A DNA stretch of 64,000 bases, from NCBI GenBank assembly GCA_037367355.1, contig CM074697.1, positions 62,001 through 126,000 of the forward strand, in the 5' to 3' direction. Shown here one piece after another: positions 10,590-22,226 of this stretch. The position numbers and the translations under genes were made by a program. A model generated the notes under the pieces. That model worked only from the letters and a program-made list of their open reading frames with translations, did not search any database and was not told where the DNA came from. Position 1 is the stretch's first letter. Each line of letters begins with the position of its first letter. The DNA comes from Neoscytalidium dimidiatum. Lineage: Eukaryota > Ascomycota > Dothideomycetes > Botryosphaeriales > Botryosphaeriaceae.

Positions 10590-12106
10590 ATGTCGTATGA
10601 AACTAGTGCCGAAGAATCTGTGGGTCCGACACGCCTGCCTTGCTCGCGCTGTCTGCGTGCTGATAACTACAATTTGTGCGCGTTTCGTAGGACGACGCTG
10701 GATCTATCTGGACGAGCGACGAGTGAGATCAGACCCGTCCACTTCTTCTCAGACTATCTTTGATGGCTGACTCGCAACCCCGGGACGCACAGAGCAAGTA
10801 CATTATTCTCTCTCGAATCAGAGGTAGAGAGAAACAGGCATGAGGTCTTAATTCTTTCGTACTGTAGGAACCCATGGAAAGAGATGCTCGCTGAACCCGT
10901 GTGCAGAACGGCCGCCGGTACCACTCATTCAAGGATGGAGCATATCTTCTGGTACGATAGATGAACATCGTTTCCCTCGGGTAGACTTCATGAACGTTGA
11001 CAAGTTGACTCTCCGAAGCCGAACGATGAAGAGGAGCTAGACCGTCTCGATCTCCACCACCACATCACGCTCCTGATGCTAGATGACAAGCTGCACCTGG
11101 CGCCTGTCGAAAACCCACAGCGTGTGCTGGACGTCGGCACAGGCACAGGGATCTGGGCAATCGATTTCGCCGAGTACACCGTCCGCCCTCCACTGCTTTC
11201 CGTCGTGCGCAAACTAACCGCTTGAACCTCCGCCATCCAGCTCCCACCCCGAATGCTCAGTCCTCGGCGTCGATCTCTCCGCGGTACAGCCAAAATGGTA
11301 CCTCCACACCCCTTTCATTTCCTCACTCCTCAATAACAAACGAAAAAAAAAAAATACCCATTCTAACCCAGGCCATTTTTCCCCCCACCCTAAGGGTCCC
11401 ACCGAACCTCGAATTCCAAGTCGACGACGTAGAAGACCCGTGGAACTACCACGGCAAGTTCGACCTCATCTTCATGCGCTCGCTGGCGGGCGCCATCAGC
11501 GACTGGCGGGCGCTGCTGCGGCGCGCGCACGCGGCGCTCCGGCCGGGCGGCTGGCTCGAGATCCAGGAGCACGAGGCGCGGTACAAGGCGGACGACGGCG
11601 GGCGGTCGCTCGCGCGCACGCCGGGCATCAGCCGCTGGCTCGAGCTGCTGCACGCGGCCGGCGACGGGATCGGCAAGCCGCTGATCGTCATGCCCGGCAT
11701 GGCGGACCGGATGCGGGAGGCCGGGTTCGCGGACGTGCGCGCCGACGTCAGGAAGGTGCCGCACGGCCCGTGGATGGACTCGGGCGGCTCCGGGCGGATG
11801 AAGGTCGTGGGCATGTATCAGCGCGAGCAGATGATGGAGGCGGCGAAGGCGTACGGGACGGCGCATTTCACCAGGGTGTTGGGCTGGTCGTACGAGGAGT
11901 ATCAGGTGTTGGTGGGCAAGGTCAGGAAGGAGATGAAGGATGAGAGCCTGAGGCTCTATTCTGATCTGTGAGTTTTGGTTTGCCCCCTGTTATCGTCTCG
12001 ATTTTTGAAACCTCTTTTTCATTTTTCCTGTTCTGATTGGAAAATGGCGGCGCTGATGCTCTGCAACAGGTATGCGGTGTACGGGCAGAAGGCGCCGGAT
12101 ACATGA
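10590..12106 (+). CDS. LaeA-like SAM-dependent methyltransferase
   Basis: Exons 10590-10619, 10691-10722, 10793-10823, 10907-10951, 11019-11173, 11241-11297, 11395-11967 and 12070-12106 join in phase to 319 residues. The family hallmark NGRRYHSFKDGAYLL then PNDEEELDRLDLHHH precedes SAM motif I, VLDVGTGTGIWAIDFA (from about residue 80). VLGVDLSAVQPKW, VPPNLEFQVDDVEDPW and LRPGGWLEIQEHE follow in the usual order. Members methylate small molecules or act, like LaeA, as regulators of secondary metabolism; which applies here cannot be told. Exons from 10907 on are well supported by family sequence. The first three tiny exons (30-32 bases) rest only on splice consensus and phase and may be wrong. 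No biosynthetic backbone enzyme lies nearby. Confidence 0.82.
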
Positions 12107-13299
12107 GATGGGGCTACATGAGACGCTGTACAGTTGTATGGTAGGTGATATCCCCACGGTGCTATGCACGCTTTTGATAAAATGGAATATATGCAATATC
12201 GGATTTACAGAGATATTCTCCTCTCTAAGTAGGCGCTGAGTTTCAGAAGCGCTTTGCGAGTGGTCCCACACCAGTACCGCAGCACGGTATACGTCGCTCC
12301 GGGACCGACCAGAACTTGGCTGAGAAGAATGATGGCTGCCGCTATTCAGAACCTTGCAGCTTCGTGCTGAATACATTTTTTTAAAAAAAAAAATAAATGA
12401 AGGCACTAAACATGCTCGTCAAGATATCATATCTCAGAAATTGGTGGGGGTCTGGTAAGGACGACCCGAAGGAATGCTTAGGAATACCTGTCGAAGCGCA
12501 AGTTTTAGTTTAACAGTGATATAAATTAAGGCTGTAACGTGGACGACTGCGGCCTTAGCGAATGTAGTAATATACCATTGCCTGGAGATATTCCCGGGTC
12601 TTTTCTCTGTATTTATCGAAGGGACTACTACCACCCGAAGGACACTTCGATGCGTTCTTCAAGGAACTGGCCGCTCCAGCAGGGTCGTTCAATCAATCCC
12701 GGGGCGGGAAAACTGGGGTCCGAATCGAGGCAACATGACGTGCAATATATCGAGAATTCGAAGTACACGTGCTACTTCGAACCCCGCTCGAGCTCCTCGT
12801 GGAGGCGTTTTATCCATCCAATCAATTTCGAATATTCCCCTTTTCCCCACAACGCTTTGATGTTCTTCTGTTTTCTCCTATTGCACCTCTAGTGGTATGA
12901 GAGACGAGGAAGCGGCGTAGATACGTAGACTCGTGAGAGAGACAAAGTATGAACCTGAAGCGGCGAGAGGCTCAACTTCGCCTAGTCATATTGGGGTGGC
13001 AGTCCATCTTTCACGTATTTTTTCTTCCCTATTTTCCTACCTGTTCAAATTTGTAGTTACTGTGGTCAATCAACGTCTTCAGAAAACCACATGAGCAGCA
13101 TCAACTTTAGCATCACGGAGAGGGGGGAAAGAGAGAAAAAAGAACAAGGCAAGGGCAACGGAAATCTAGCATTGACGTCTAGCTATACCGCACCAGCGTC
13201 CAACAAACCACTCTTCATATTTCTCGTTCAATCCAGACCATATATCATAAAATACAAGAACATTTATCGCCGCTTACCCTCTCCCTCACAGACTTATCT
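12107..13299. other. Convergent intergenic region
   Basis: Lies between the 3' ends of the methyltransferase (+) and the acyl-CoA dehydrogenase (-). No coding unit is seen. It carries a run of A after about 12372 and a palindrome with a CACGTG core at 12758-12780. Confidence 0.6.
12758..12780. other. Palindrome with CACGTG core
   Basis: Perfect 8-base inverted arms (TCGAAGTA and TACTTCGA) flank 7 bases that contain CACGTG, the bHLH/Pho4-type site. It lies between two convergent gene ends, so a promoter role is not obvious. Confidence 0.6.
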
Positions 13300-15109
13300 T
13301 TACAGCTTCATTCCCAGGGCCTTGTGCACTCTGAGGGACTGCCTGATGCTCAGATCCAGCATGATCTCCTCGGAGCCACCAGGGATGGCGTAGGCGCGCA
13401 CGTCCCTGTACAGGCGCTCGATGCGGCCGCCCTGGCCGCCACGCGAATAGGACAGGCCGCCGAAGATCTGCGAGGCCTCGCGGGCGCAGAACTCGAAGGT
13501 GGTGGTGGCCTGGGCCTTGAGGCCGGCGATGGCGCCGCCGAGCTTGAGCATGGCCTCCATCTCGTTCATGCGCTGGCACTGGAAGATGAGGTTCTCCAGC
13601 CAGTTGTAGCTGGCCTCGATCTGGCGGGCCATGTGGGCCAGCTTGAGGCGGATGACCGGGTGGTCGATCAGCTTCTTGCCGAAGGTGCGGCGCTTGTGCG
13701 CGTACTTGACGCAGTCCTCGTAGCACACGCGCGAGAAGCGCAGGCACTGGATGATGATGCCGATGCGCTCGTGGTTGAAGTTGGTCATGATGACCTTGAA
13801 GCCCTGGTTCTCCTTGCCGATCAGGTTCTCGACGGGGACCTTGACGTCCTCGAAGGTGATGTAGGTGGTGCCGCTGCTCCACACACCCTGGCAGTCCATG
13901 CGGCGAGTGCTGACGCCGCCCATGTCGCGCTCGATGAGCAGGACGGAGACACCGTTCATGCCCTCCTTGCCAGTACGCACGGCGGTCGTAAAGTATTCGC
14001 ACCAGATACCGTTGGTGATCCACTTCTTCTCGCCATTCACGATGTAGTGCTTGCCATCCTCCGACAACTTGGCCTCGCAGGTAAGATTTGCGACGTCACT
14101 ACCGGCATCTACAAGAGGTCAGTCGAGATGACAAACGGGAGAAATGTATCCATGGACTTACCAGGCTCGGTGATAGCCAAGCAGATGCGCTTGTCACCGC
14201 TCAGAATGCCGGGCAGAATTCTCTGGACCAGCTCCTTCTTGCCGTGCTTGACAACAGGCGGGCAGCCAATGCCGTAACCGCCGATGACGTTCCACACGAA
14301 ACCGCCGCTTCCGGCACGTGATAGCTCATCTGTCAACAGCATCTCGTGGAACAGATCCCACTGCTCGGGCGCCACACTCGCGACGCGCTTGTCGGTGAGG
14401 TGCGACGGCCACTCGTGCAGACCAAGCAGGCCGGCAAGATAGCCTCTGTCGCCCATTGCCTTGTATATCTCATCGGGTACCTTCTTCGCCTCGTCCCACT
14501 CGGTTACGTTCGGGACGATCTCGTTCTCGACCCATTCGCGGATTTCGGCACGGAGGTCGGCGTGCGTCTGGTTGAAGTACGGGGAGTGGTACTACGTAGC
14601 GTCGTTGTCAGCTCTAGGCCAAGACCATTCGGGTCGAGGCGGCTTACGGTCTGATACCACGAGGGATCAGCGAAGGGGATCAGGTCACCAAATTGGTCGA
14701 GGGCCTCGAAATCCTCCTGGGGCACGGCCGACACGGTGCCAGACTCGGCCTTGGGCTTCGCAGGCGGGGTCTTGGGCGGTGTTGGAGGAGCGGCCGCTGC
14801 GGGCTTAGGCTTGCTGTCGAGCGAGCCGACCTGAAGCTGCTTCTGGTACTTCTTCAGGATGCCCTCATTGTGGTATTTCCAGAACTGCTTTGAGGCGTCC
14901 TTGCCGGCAACACGCTGGAGGACTGCGGGCAGACGTTAGCTAGGGAGAGACTAGGCGGGTGTCGCGTGATGGCACAACGCACTCTTCTTGCCGCCAGGGT
15001 GCTCGTCCTGGAATTTGGTCAGGTCATAGACGTCCTCATCGACGATGATCCACAGGCTGTCCGGCTTGCTGTGTGCGGCCACATCGGCCTTGGAGAAAGT
15101 GCCCGACAT
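13300..15109 (-). CDS. Acyl-CoA dehydrogenase with N-terminal cytochrome b5 domain
   Basis: Minus-strand exons 14983-15109, 14648-14922, 14162-14591 and 13300-14108 join to 546 residues. Residues 5-75 are a cytochrome b5 domain with the heme motif HPGG at 37-40 and a second candidate heme histidine near 60 (FWKYHNEG). A Pro/Ala/Lys linker follows, then a full acyl-CoA dehydrogenase fold: ITEPDAGSDVANLT (FAD/substrate loop), KKWITNG, GVWSSGTTYITFEDVKVP, and the C-terminal helical part with YAIPGGSEEIMLDL. The b5-ACAD fusion is a recognised fungal architecture. It suggests that electrons pass by the b5 domain rather than, or as well as, ETF; that is inference. Divergent from the alcohol dehydrogenase at 16717 across 1.6 kb. 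Confidence 0.93.
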
Positions 15110-16716
15110 GTTGGAGGGACGAATGGGTTCGCGAAGAGAAGAAAGAGGCGGAGCGGCAGCACAGGACGCTTTGATGTAGATGAAGACGGGGTACGGACGT
15201 AGCGATAAAGAAGGGTGGAGCAGGTTAATAGGGTGTGCTCTCGGCTTTGGGGGTGGAACAAGTGGTCTTTCACATGTCAGCGGACATCCCACGTACCCCG
15301 GAGACGCCTGAGTCTGGGGGAGCCGCAGGTTGCGGCGCTCGTGACGTCCGGCGGCGGCATGCTGCAGCCAACCAGGGCGGGCTGGAAGCGTTTTGGGCTG
15401 GTCAGCGGTCGCGCCGTCGAGCTTCGCACATGCCGAGGTCCAGCAGTGCCTTGCGTCACAGACGTCAGCACGGCACGTGCGCCCGGGCTGCCGAATCAGG
15501 AGCACGGCATTATGTGCGGCGCCTCTTCTTCTGCGAGGAGCTCACCGTCAGCTGCGCTCGGGAATCCGACGCTTTTGGCATCCGTATTCCGCATCGCATT
15601 GTCCGCGCCGCCACTGGCCCGCCGCTTCGATCTAACCACGGATCGCTCGCCGCCAAACTGTGGAGATTGACGCTTCTGGAATGAGACTCCCCATGGGGTT
15701 CCCGCAAGATGGCGGCGCCCTCCCCGAGCCATCAGGGTGATGCTTCGTCCCGCTGATCTTTGTGCGACTTGGCGGCGTATAAAGACGGGATGCTCGCCGA
15801 GAGCCCTCGCCAAGATTATGTCTTCAGCCATCACTTAGCCGTTCCGCTGTCGCTCACCTACGTAGATAGCGGTTGTCTTTCACAAGCCGAATTTCTCGGT
15901 CCAACCGGCTCCACGATACCATGTGGCCTCGGCGAGAGGAAATTGACACGGCTGTTCTCGCTACTTTGGGGAGTTGATTCCTCAAAGAGAATAAACGGAC
16001 GGGTATTCTATTATATGCCATCGCCATGGCTGGCGGACCTTCCTCCGAAAGCAGCCTGAGGAGCGTGCGATAGCAACTGACCCTGTTAGACTTACTGACG
16101 CCTTGTTGTGACTGATGCTTCATCTTGCTATCCAATTTTTTCTATTTTTCTTTTTTTCGCCATTCGCTCAAATTCCATTCGTGTTTTCCTTCATTCTCTA
16201 GATTCTATCCAAGTACGCCTTCTTCCCGCCTGCACAATGGCAGTCCAGGCCGTCCGGAGATTCGGGTCGCCATGACGTAGACATCTGCAGAGGTGGGGTG
16301 GGGTAGATGAGATATGCGGAAGCAGATACAATCAACGAATTTTTAAAAATATTCTTAACGCATTCACAAAATTCTCCGCTCATTTTTTTTCTCAATCCCT
16401 CCCAAAGAATTACGAGTTGCACAAACCTCTCCACAACTCGTCGAGATCCCTGCCGTGGCGTCTGTGGGTCTCTCTCAGCTCCTGCATGCTCGCACGCTTC
16501 GAGAGCCGCCAGCTGCGAGCTATCACACCAGCTCCTCACTTTGTACAACCCAGGCAACAATTGACCCGTCTCCCTCTTCGCAGATAAAAAGCCGCTCGAC
16601 CAATTGACCTACCGTCAAGCTCGCCAGACTTTGCAACCCCCCGGGCCCGCCTCTCCGCGCAACCATCAAAACCTCTACTCATCTCTACCCAACCCGGAGC
16701 AACGTCTCAAGCAACC
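15110..16716. promoter_or_regulatory. Shared upstream region of a divergent gene pair
   Basis: About 1.6 kb between the starts of the acyl-CoA dehydrogenase (-) and the alcohol dehydrogenase (+). No reading frame matches a family or splices well. A T-rich tract is at about 16137-16160. The last 150 bases are pyrimidine-rich, as is common in fungal 5' leaders. Shared control of the two redox genes is possible but not shown. Confidence 0.5.
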
Positions 16717-18029
16717 ATGGCAGCAGACACAATCCCAGAAACCATGCTCGCATGCCAAATCGTCGAGGTACGCCTTTCCCCCCAACCCAAACCCCAACAC
16801 CCACACCCCCCTACTCACTCACTCACTCACTCACTCACTCACTCACTCACTCACGCATCTCCTCCCACAGTTCAACCAGCCCTACAAGATCCACCGCATC
16901 CCCACCCCCTCCCCCGCCGCCCTCGGCCCGCACGACATCCTCGTCAAAATCGCCGTCGCCTCGCTCTGCCACACCGACTCGATGGTGCGGGCGGGCACCT
17001 TCCGGCCGCCGCTGCCCTGCACGGCCTCGCACGAGGGCGCGGGCACGGTCGCGGCGGCGGGCGCGGCCGTGCGGTCGCTGCGGGCGGGCGACCGCATCAT
17101 GGTCGGGCTGTACCTGCGGCAGTGCGGGGGGTGCGGCGACTGCGCGGCGGGGCGGCCGCAGTACTGCGCGCGCAGCGACGGCGCCGTCGGCGTGCACGCG
17201 CACGGCTGCTTCGCGCAGTTCGCCGTCGCCGACGCGCGCAACGCCGTGCGCCTGCCCGACGGCGTCACGTTCGGCACGGCCGCGCCGCTGGCCTGCGCCG
17301 GCTGCACCGTCTTCCGCGGCGTGCGGGAGGCGCGGCTGCGGCCCGGCCGGTGGATCGGCCTGGTCGGCGCGGGCGGCGGCCTGGGCCACCTGGGCGTGCA
17401 GTTCGCGAAGGCGGCCGGGCTGCGGGTGCTGGGGATCGAGGCGCGGGAGGAGGGGCTGGGCCTGGCGAGGGAGGCGGGCGCGGACGCGGTGGTGGATGCG
17501 CGCCGGGGCAAGGAGGGCGTGGTGGAGGAGGTGCGGCGGGCGACGGGCGGGGAGGGCGTCGACGCCGCCGTCGTGGTGACGGATGCGCGGGATGCGACGG
17601 CGCTGGCGTGCGCGGTGACGAGGGTGCATGGCGTGGTGGTGCAGATTGCGCAGGTGAGTTGCGGTTCTTTTTTTTTCTTTTTTTTTGCCTTTTTTTTCGA
17701 TCTGGCGGCTGTGGTGGGCGGGTTGGAAGTGCCCCCTTTTTGCTAACTTCTCAGTGCAGCCGGATGAGATTTCTGTCCCTTTTCATGAGATTATCTTCCG
17801 GGATATCAAGATTCATGGCTCGCTCATCTGCTCGCCCGACGAGGCTAGGGAGATGATGAAGATCGTCTCCGAGAACGGCATTTCCGTCAGGACCAATCCC
17901 GTCCATGGGCTGGAAGAGATCCCTAAGCTGCTGGACTTGGTGCGTAGCGGGAAGATGGCGGGAAAAGGCGTCGTGATTGTGGACCCGGAACAGATCGAGC
18001 ACGAGAAGACCATCGGTGCTACCATCTAG
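16717..18029 (+). CDS. Zinc-dependent alcohol dehydrogenase (MDR family)
   Basis: Exons 16717-16767, 16871-17653 and 17760-18029 give 367 residues. Catalytic zinc ligands are Cys50 (SLCHTDS) and His71-Glu72 (SHEGAG). The structural zinc lobe has all four cysteines, 102, 105, 108 and 116 (CGGCGDC...YC). The NAD(P) loop GAGGGLGHLGVQFA follows at the usual place, and the C-terminal part (VPFHEIIFRDIKIHGSL) is canonical. It would interconvert alcohols with aldehydes or ketones in the cytosol, as in yeast Adh1-type enzymes. Intron 1 consists largely of an ACTC microsatellite and intron 2 of interrupted T-runs. Start: MAADTIPETMLACQ, the only ATG that splices in phase into FNQPYKIHRIP. Confidence 0.93.
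16813..16854. repeat. ACTC microsatellite in an intron
   Basis: About ten and a half copies of ACTC fill the middle of the first intron of the alcohol dehydrogenase gene, shortly before the acceptor at 16869-16870. Confidence 0.95.
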
Positions 18030-19093
18030 AACGCGGCGTGTCTCTCGAGCGGAGCAGAGGTGCTTTATGATGTGGTGAGTGGAATAGAAGTGACTGGATG
18101 GTTAGGGGAACCCGTAAGCAAGCTTAGGCCCATGCGCTGCTGCAGGAGAGCGGCATCACGTCACATGTGCGTCGGTGGTGGAATGGGACCCGCCTCAACA
18201 GAAGGCGCAACGTCCTCAGATGTACGCAAAGATGATGGAAAAGTTGAGAATTGCCATGATTCCCGCATGCCACTTTTTCTCGATCTCGATGCTCTTGCTG
18301 CTCGCGGACATCTCGTCCGAGCCAGTCGAGCTACTTCCACACTCCACAATAACAGGAGCAACTAGAAGGCTAGAATGGCCTGGCGCTCTCAACGGCGAAA
18401 CCTGGACAAGATGATGCCGGAAAGAATAGGGTGGTGATACGGAACGTATCTTCCCGGCGCAGCGGTAAGCCTGCCACGTTGAATGGCTTGACATGTGCTT
18501 TTGGCTCCCGGTTGGCGGGCATGGCGCGTGGAAAGTGCGGGGTGCAGATAGCGCTACCCTGAAATTCCCTAAAATCAGAAGCACACAAGCTCGTGTCAAG
18601 AAGCTTCCCCTCCCAATCCGACAACTCTCCAGAAGCCTTGGGCTGGTGAGCTCCCGTCGTCCGCCAATAGCGGGCGCCGCAGGTTGGTTCTGGCAGCCCG
18701 TTTTGCCCCGATGGCCGGCAAGGGTCCGGACTGGCGGGGAGGAGCGGGATGACGTTAGCTGCACGCGAGTGTTATGTGGGGAAGTACGAAAAAAGATATC
18801 GGTGATGGCTAGAATCCCGGCTGCTGCTGGGATGTTATGATGACTCCGCCTGCTTTGTTATCTGCTGATCCGATTTCTGTGGAAAGTCAAAGGCGCAATG
18901 GGTTCGCCCTTTTAAGAAGCCTTTCCCCCGCTGCATCTTCTCCTCAAGAGCTGTCAGTGATTTCCTCTTAGTTTTCTCCTGTTGATATATCGATTTTGTA
19001 CTGTACATTTCACAAACCAACGATTTCAGCAACCTCATTACTTCTTCGCACTCCCTGAGACGTAACGTCACACGATTTCTTTTCGAAGCCACA
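18030..19093. other. Intergenic, no recognisable gene
   Basis: 3' flank of the alcohol dehydrogenase and promoter of the cupin gene. Frames on both strands are short and match nothing I know. Confidence 0.55.
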
Positions 19094-19667
19094 ATGGTGC
19101 TTGCCGGCGCAGTCAAGGTCATCAGGCACGAGTCCCTGAAGACCAGCGGACCGCAGACGGAGGGCATGATCCGGATGAACGCCATCTCGGACATGTCAGA
19201 CCAGATGTGCGGCACACGTGAGTCTCAGTTCCACACTGGACACTCGAGGGATGCACTTGGAAGAATACTTCCGTCTCTCTTATACATGTTGACCCGGCTA
19301 ATCCACCCTCAAAGTCATGGTAGCCAAACCCCACACCTCATCCGCCGTCCACCACCACGGCGCCGAAGACACGATCATTTACGCCGTGAGCGGCCACGGC
19401 AGTATCGTCAGTGACAACGGCCGCACGCGGCAGGACCTTGCGCCAGGTGACTTTGCCCTCATTCCTGGGTTCGCGCAGCACCAGGAGGTCAACGACAGCG
19501 ATAGCGACGTCGTGTGGGTCATTACGCGCGGCGGCAGGACGCCGTTGGTCGTGAACTTGGACGGGTGGGGCCAAGAGTTGAGGCGAAAGAGCGACGCGAG
19601 TAGGCGAGATAGCGAGGGTAGCTACGGTACGAGTGCTAGCGGAAGTCCCATTGGGAGGAGATTGTGA
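19094..19667 (+). CDS. Small single-domain cupin
   Basis: Exons 19094-19217 and 19315-19667 give 158 residues. A cupin_2 core is clear: a histidine cluster (SSAVHHHGAEDTIIYAVSG) with its acidic partner is motif 1, and DFALIPGFAQHQEVN, with the later histidine, is motif 2. The charged tail with Ser/Arg repeats (SDASRRDSEGSYG) is atypical and probably disordered. Cupins of this size may be oxygenases, isomerases or small-molecule binders; function is unknown. No signal peptide. The second exon also opens with an ATG (19317), so a shorter product without exon 1 is possible. Confidence 0.82.
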
Positions 19668-22226
19668 GTGTGTGTGCGGGTGCGAAGGCGAGCTTCTTTT
19701 CGGACACAGCTGGTTGGTATGTCGGCTTATCACGGCTTCGAGGGACGGGTTTTTCGTTGGTCAGAGTCGCCGCCTTGCCTGAAATTATATATACTTCGCT
19801 CAATCGAGACATTTGAGCTGCGGTTACACTTTGATCAGGATAGTCGAGCTCTATGCTCAGACGTGGATGCATATTTGAAGGAACAGTGGAGATGTGTGTT
19901 TCAGTGCTTCAAGTCCCTCAACATCGGCGGAATATAGCAATGGTGAAATTTATGAAAGCCAGAGAACCGTGCCTCACAGTCCACCATGACTTTGTTGGGG
20001 AAACTTCTGTCGTTGTGTTCCCGCAGTCATGTGAACATGCCGAGAGTCAGCTGGGTCAGGTCACGAAGAGAGCTTGCCTCCGGAAGCGTGTGAAATAATT
20101 CCGGCAGAACCGAACAAAGGCTGAATCTAAGGAGTAATTCTCCTGAGGCATGATTCAGTCAGGAGGATTCTAGATTCCTTAGGATGTTTATGTGGCGCTG
20201 TGAGGATGAGACCATTCGTGTAGTTCTGAGCATTCTTTACAGTGCACCGGAACATATGATCGAGGTTGAGTGTTTTATCAATGCAGAATAGAGTCATGCA
20301 TCCACAATATATGCCGGGTCGTGACAGAATATCTGCACGGAAGAAACAGGCTTTCGAAATGCGGCTGCATTTGTGTAACCCAAGTGCTGCTGCCGCGCGG
20401 TCATCACCTAGTTACTACTTGGCCGTGAAACAGAGCTTCGCCCATGGTTCCCATCTTTCCGGTTCAAGTTAAAACAGGATACCGTCATGGTTGCCACTTG
20501 AAGATCTCCAGAAAATGTATGGTTCGACGAAGATTTCCTGGGGTTACTTTCGGGAAGAGCAAATATACGATTTAGACCCAGCTGCTGAACACAAGAGAAA
20601 CGCAAGGTATAGAAAAAGGCCGACCATGCGAGAGGGGCGCAGCGCATGGGCGCAGAGTATTCCGGTAAAGGCGCCATTCGAAATCGGCGGTGATTGGAGG
20701 TGCGCAAACGTTAGGCGAAGCTCGGTAGCTGAGAGCCACATGGCCGATCCGCGAGACAGCCATATAGACACTCCAAGACCTCCATTCCCGTGCGCAGCCG
20801 GCCCAGGCTTGCCCTGTCGGCGGTTGGTCTGCCTGAAGGTTCCTGGGTGAGTCTCAGCCCTGCCAACGTCCTAAGACCCGGGATGAAAATGACATTGTCA
20901 CAGCTCTTTCATGGCGCATCCTGCTGCGCAAGCCTGTTAGAGCGATGGTGGCAAGCCAAGGTATGCGGCGCTGAGGCGGTGCGACTGCTCCTCGTGGCAG
21001 GACGATCAGCAAGGCGCGGGCTGTCCCGATGTCGGCCGGCGAATGTCCTGGATACCACGTTGTGCGGATTCTTGGGGGCTGAGTTGCCATGTTGCGATGA
21101 CAGGGCGCACGCACGGCGATGAAGAGCGGAAAATCCTCACAGTGAGCGGAAGGAGGGCTGGACGGGCGGCTACACCACGCTAGGGACCCGTGGCAGCCAA
21201 CCGACGCATCTCACCAGGAACACCAATGAGGGTTCGCGGTCGCGGGGCGTGCACATCCGGGCCTACTTTCAGGGAAATGATCGCCCAGGATATCAACCGT
21301 GCAGCTCCACAACCTCCAACACGCCCGTTCTGACAGCCGGGGTTCCTCTGACCACCGAGCAGCCGCACCTCGCCGCGTGATCGCTATTCCAGTCCTCGCG
21401 AACGCCGAAGAAAAACAAAGAACAAAAAACAACTGTTGCCGATGCCGGCCAAGCGAATATTTTCTATTCTCGAAGTCGCGGTGCCTCACAGCCGCGCCTG
21501 AGCCACGGGCCAAGCAGATTGGTAGCCAGCCTTGCAGCATCCTATCTCCGTTAGCGCAGCTTCGTGCATCCAAGCATGCATCTCGTCCCGCAGCGCTATC
21601 GACGACCCGCGTGCTACCATGTACTGCTCGTTCCCGCCCGCCTACCTGCCCAGCGGGGCTGCGATGAGCACGCTTCCTGGCCGATGCTCCTGATACGCTC
21701 ACGCGGTCCCCGCCTGCTCTTCCCCCAGCGGAGATCCCAACAACCCATCCTATCATGCCATCTGCTTAAACACCGTGTCCAGGCTTTTCGACAGCGCTGA
21801 GAGAGCCGGACAGCTTCTGCTCGCGTGCGATCCGCTTGTGATTGTTTGCTAGATGAGTGGGGGGTGGGGGAGCTGTTCGCTCGACCTCTCGCCCGCCCTT
21901 AAAGAGACCCAAGCCTTGGAGCAGGCCTCTCAGGAGCTCAAGAAACAGGCTGCGCACCTCTTGGAACTCACGCCATCCCTTGCTGCCAGCCGCCCTATTC
22001 CGTCTTGTAGCATCCCGTCTATTGCTGCCATGGAAGTAGGGGCAGTGCCTCAGTAATAAGACCATACATACCTCCTCCCGTCCAGCCTGCTCTTTATACA
22101 TTGTCAATTCTTTCCCGCTTCCGGGATCACGTAGTCCGTCGCTCAACACGCACAAACACTTTCGCTATTTTTCTTTTTGGACCTTCCGTTTTATTGATAC
22201 CCGCCCTATCGGCCTCCCGCATCGCT
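19668..22226. other. 2.5-kb stretch without a recognisable gene
   Basis: Many short frames on both strands but no family, no consistent splicing and no codon pattern. An imperfect two-part stem lies at 20127-20182. The last 200 bases are the leader of the GH92 gene. A frame open upstream of 22227 supplies alternative ATGs (from 22101), but these would bury the signal peptide. Confidence 0.5.

Noticed and set aside
13324..14277. 317-codon plus-strand frame
   Set aside because: Runs antisense to the acyl-CoA dehydrogenase exons and crosses an intron. It results from high GC at wobble positions.
16604..17856. Long frames read straight through the alcohol dehydrogenase introns
   Set aside because: They include the ACTC repeat and T-runs as protein and break the conserved sequence. 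The spliced model restores it.
10590..19667. Secondary-metabolite gene cluster (LaeA-like methyltransferase, dehydrogenases, cupin)
   Set aside because: No polyketide synthase, NRPS, terpene cyclase, P450 or pathway transporter lies in this span. The genes belong to broad families found anywhere.
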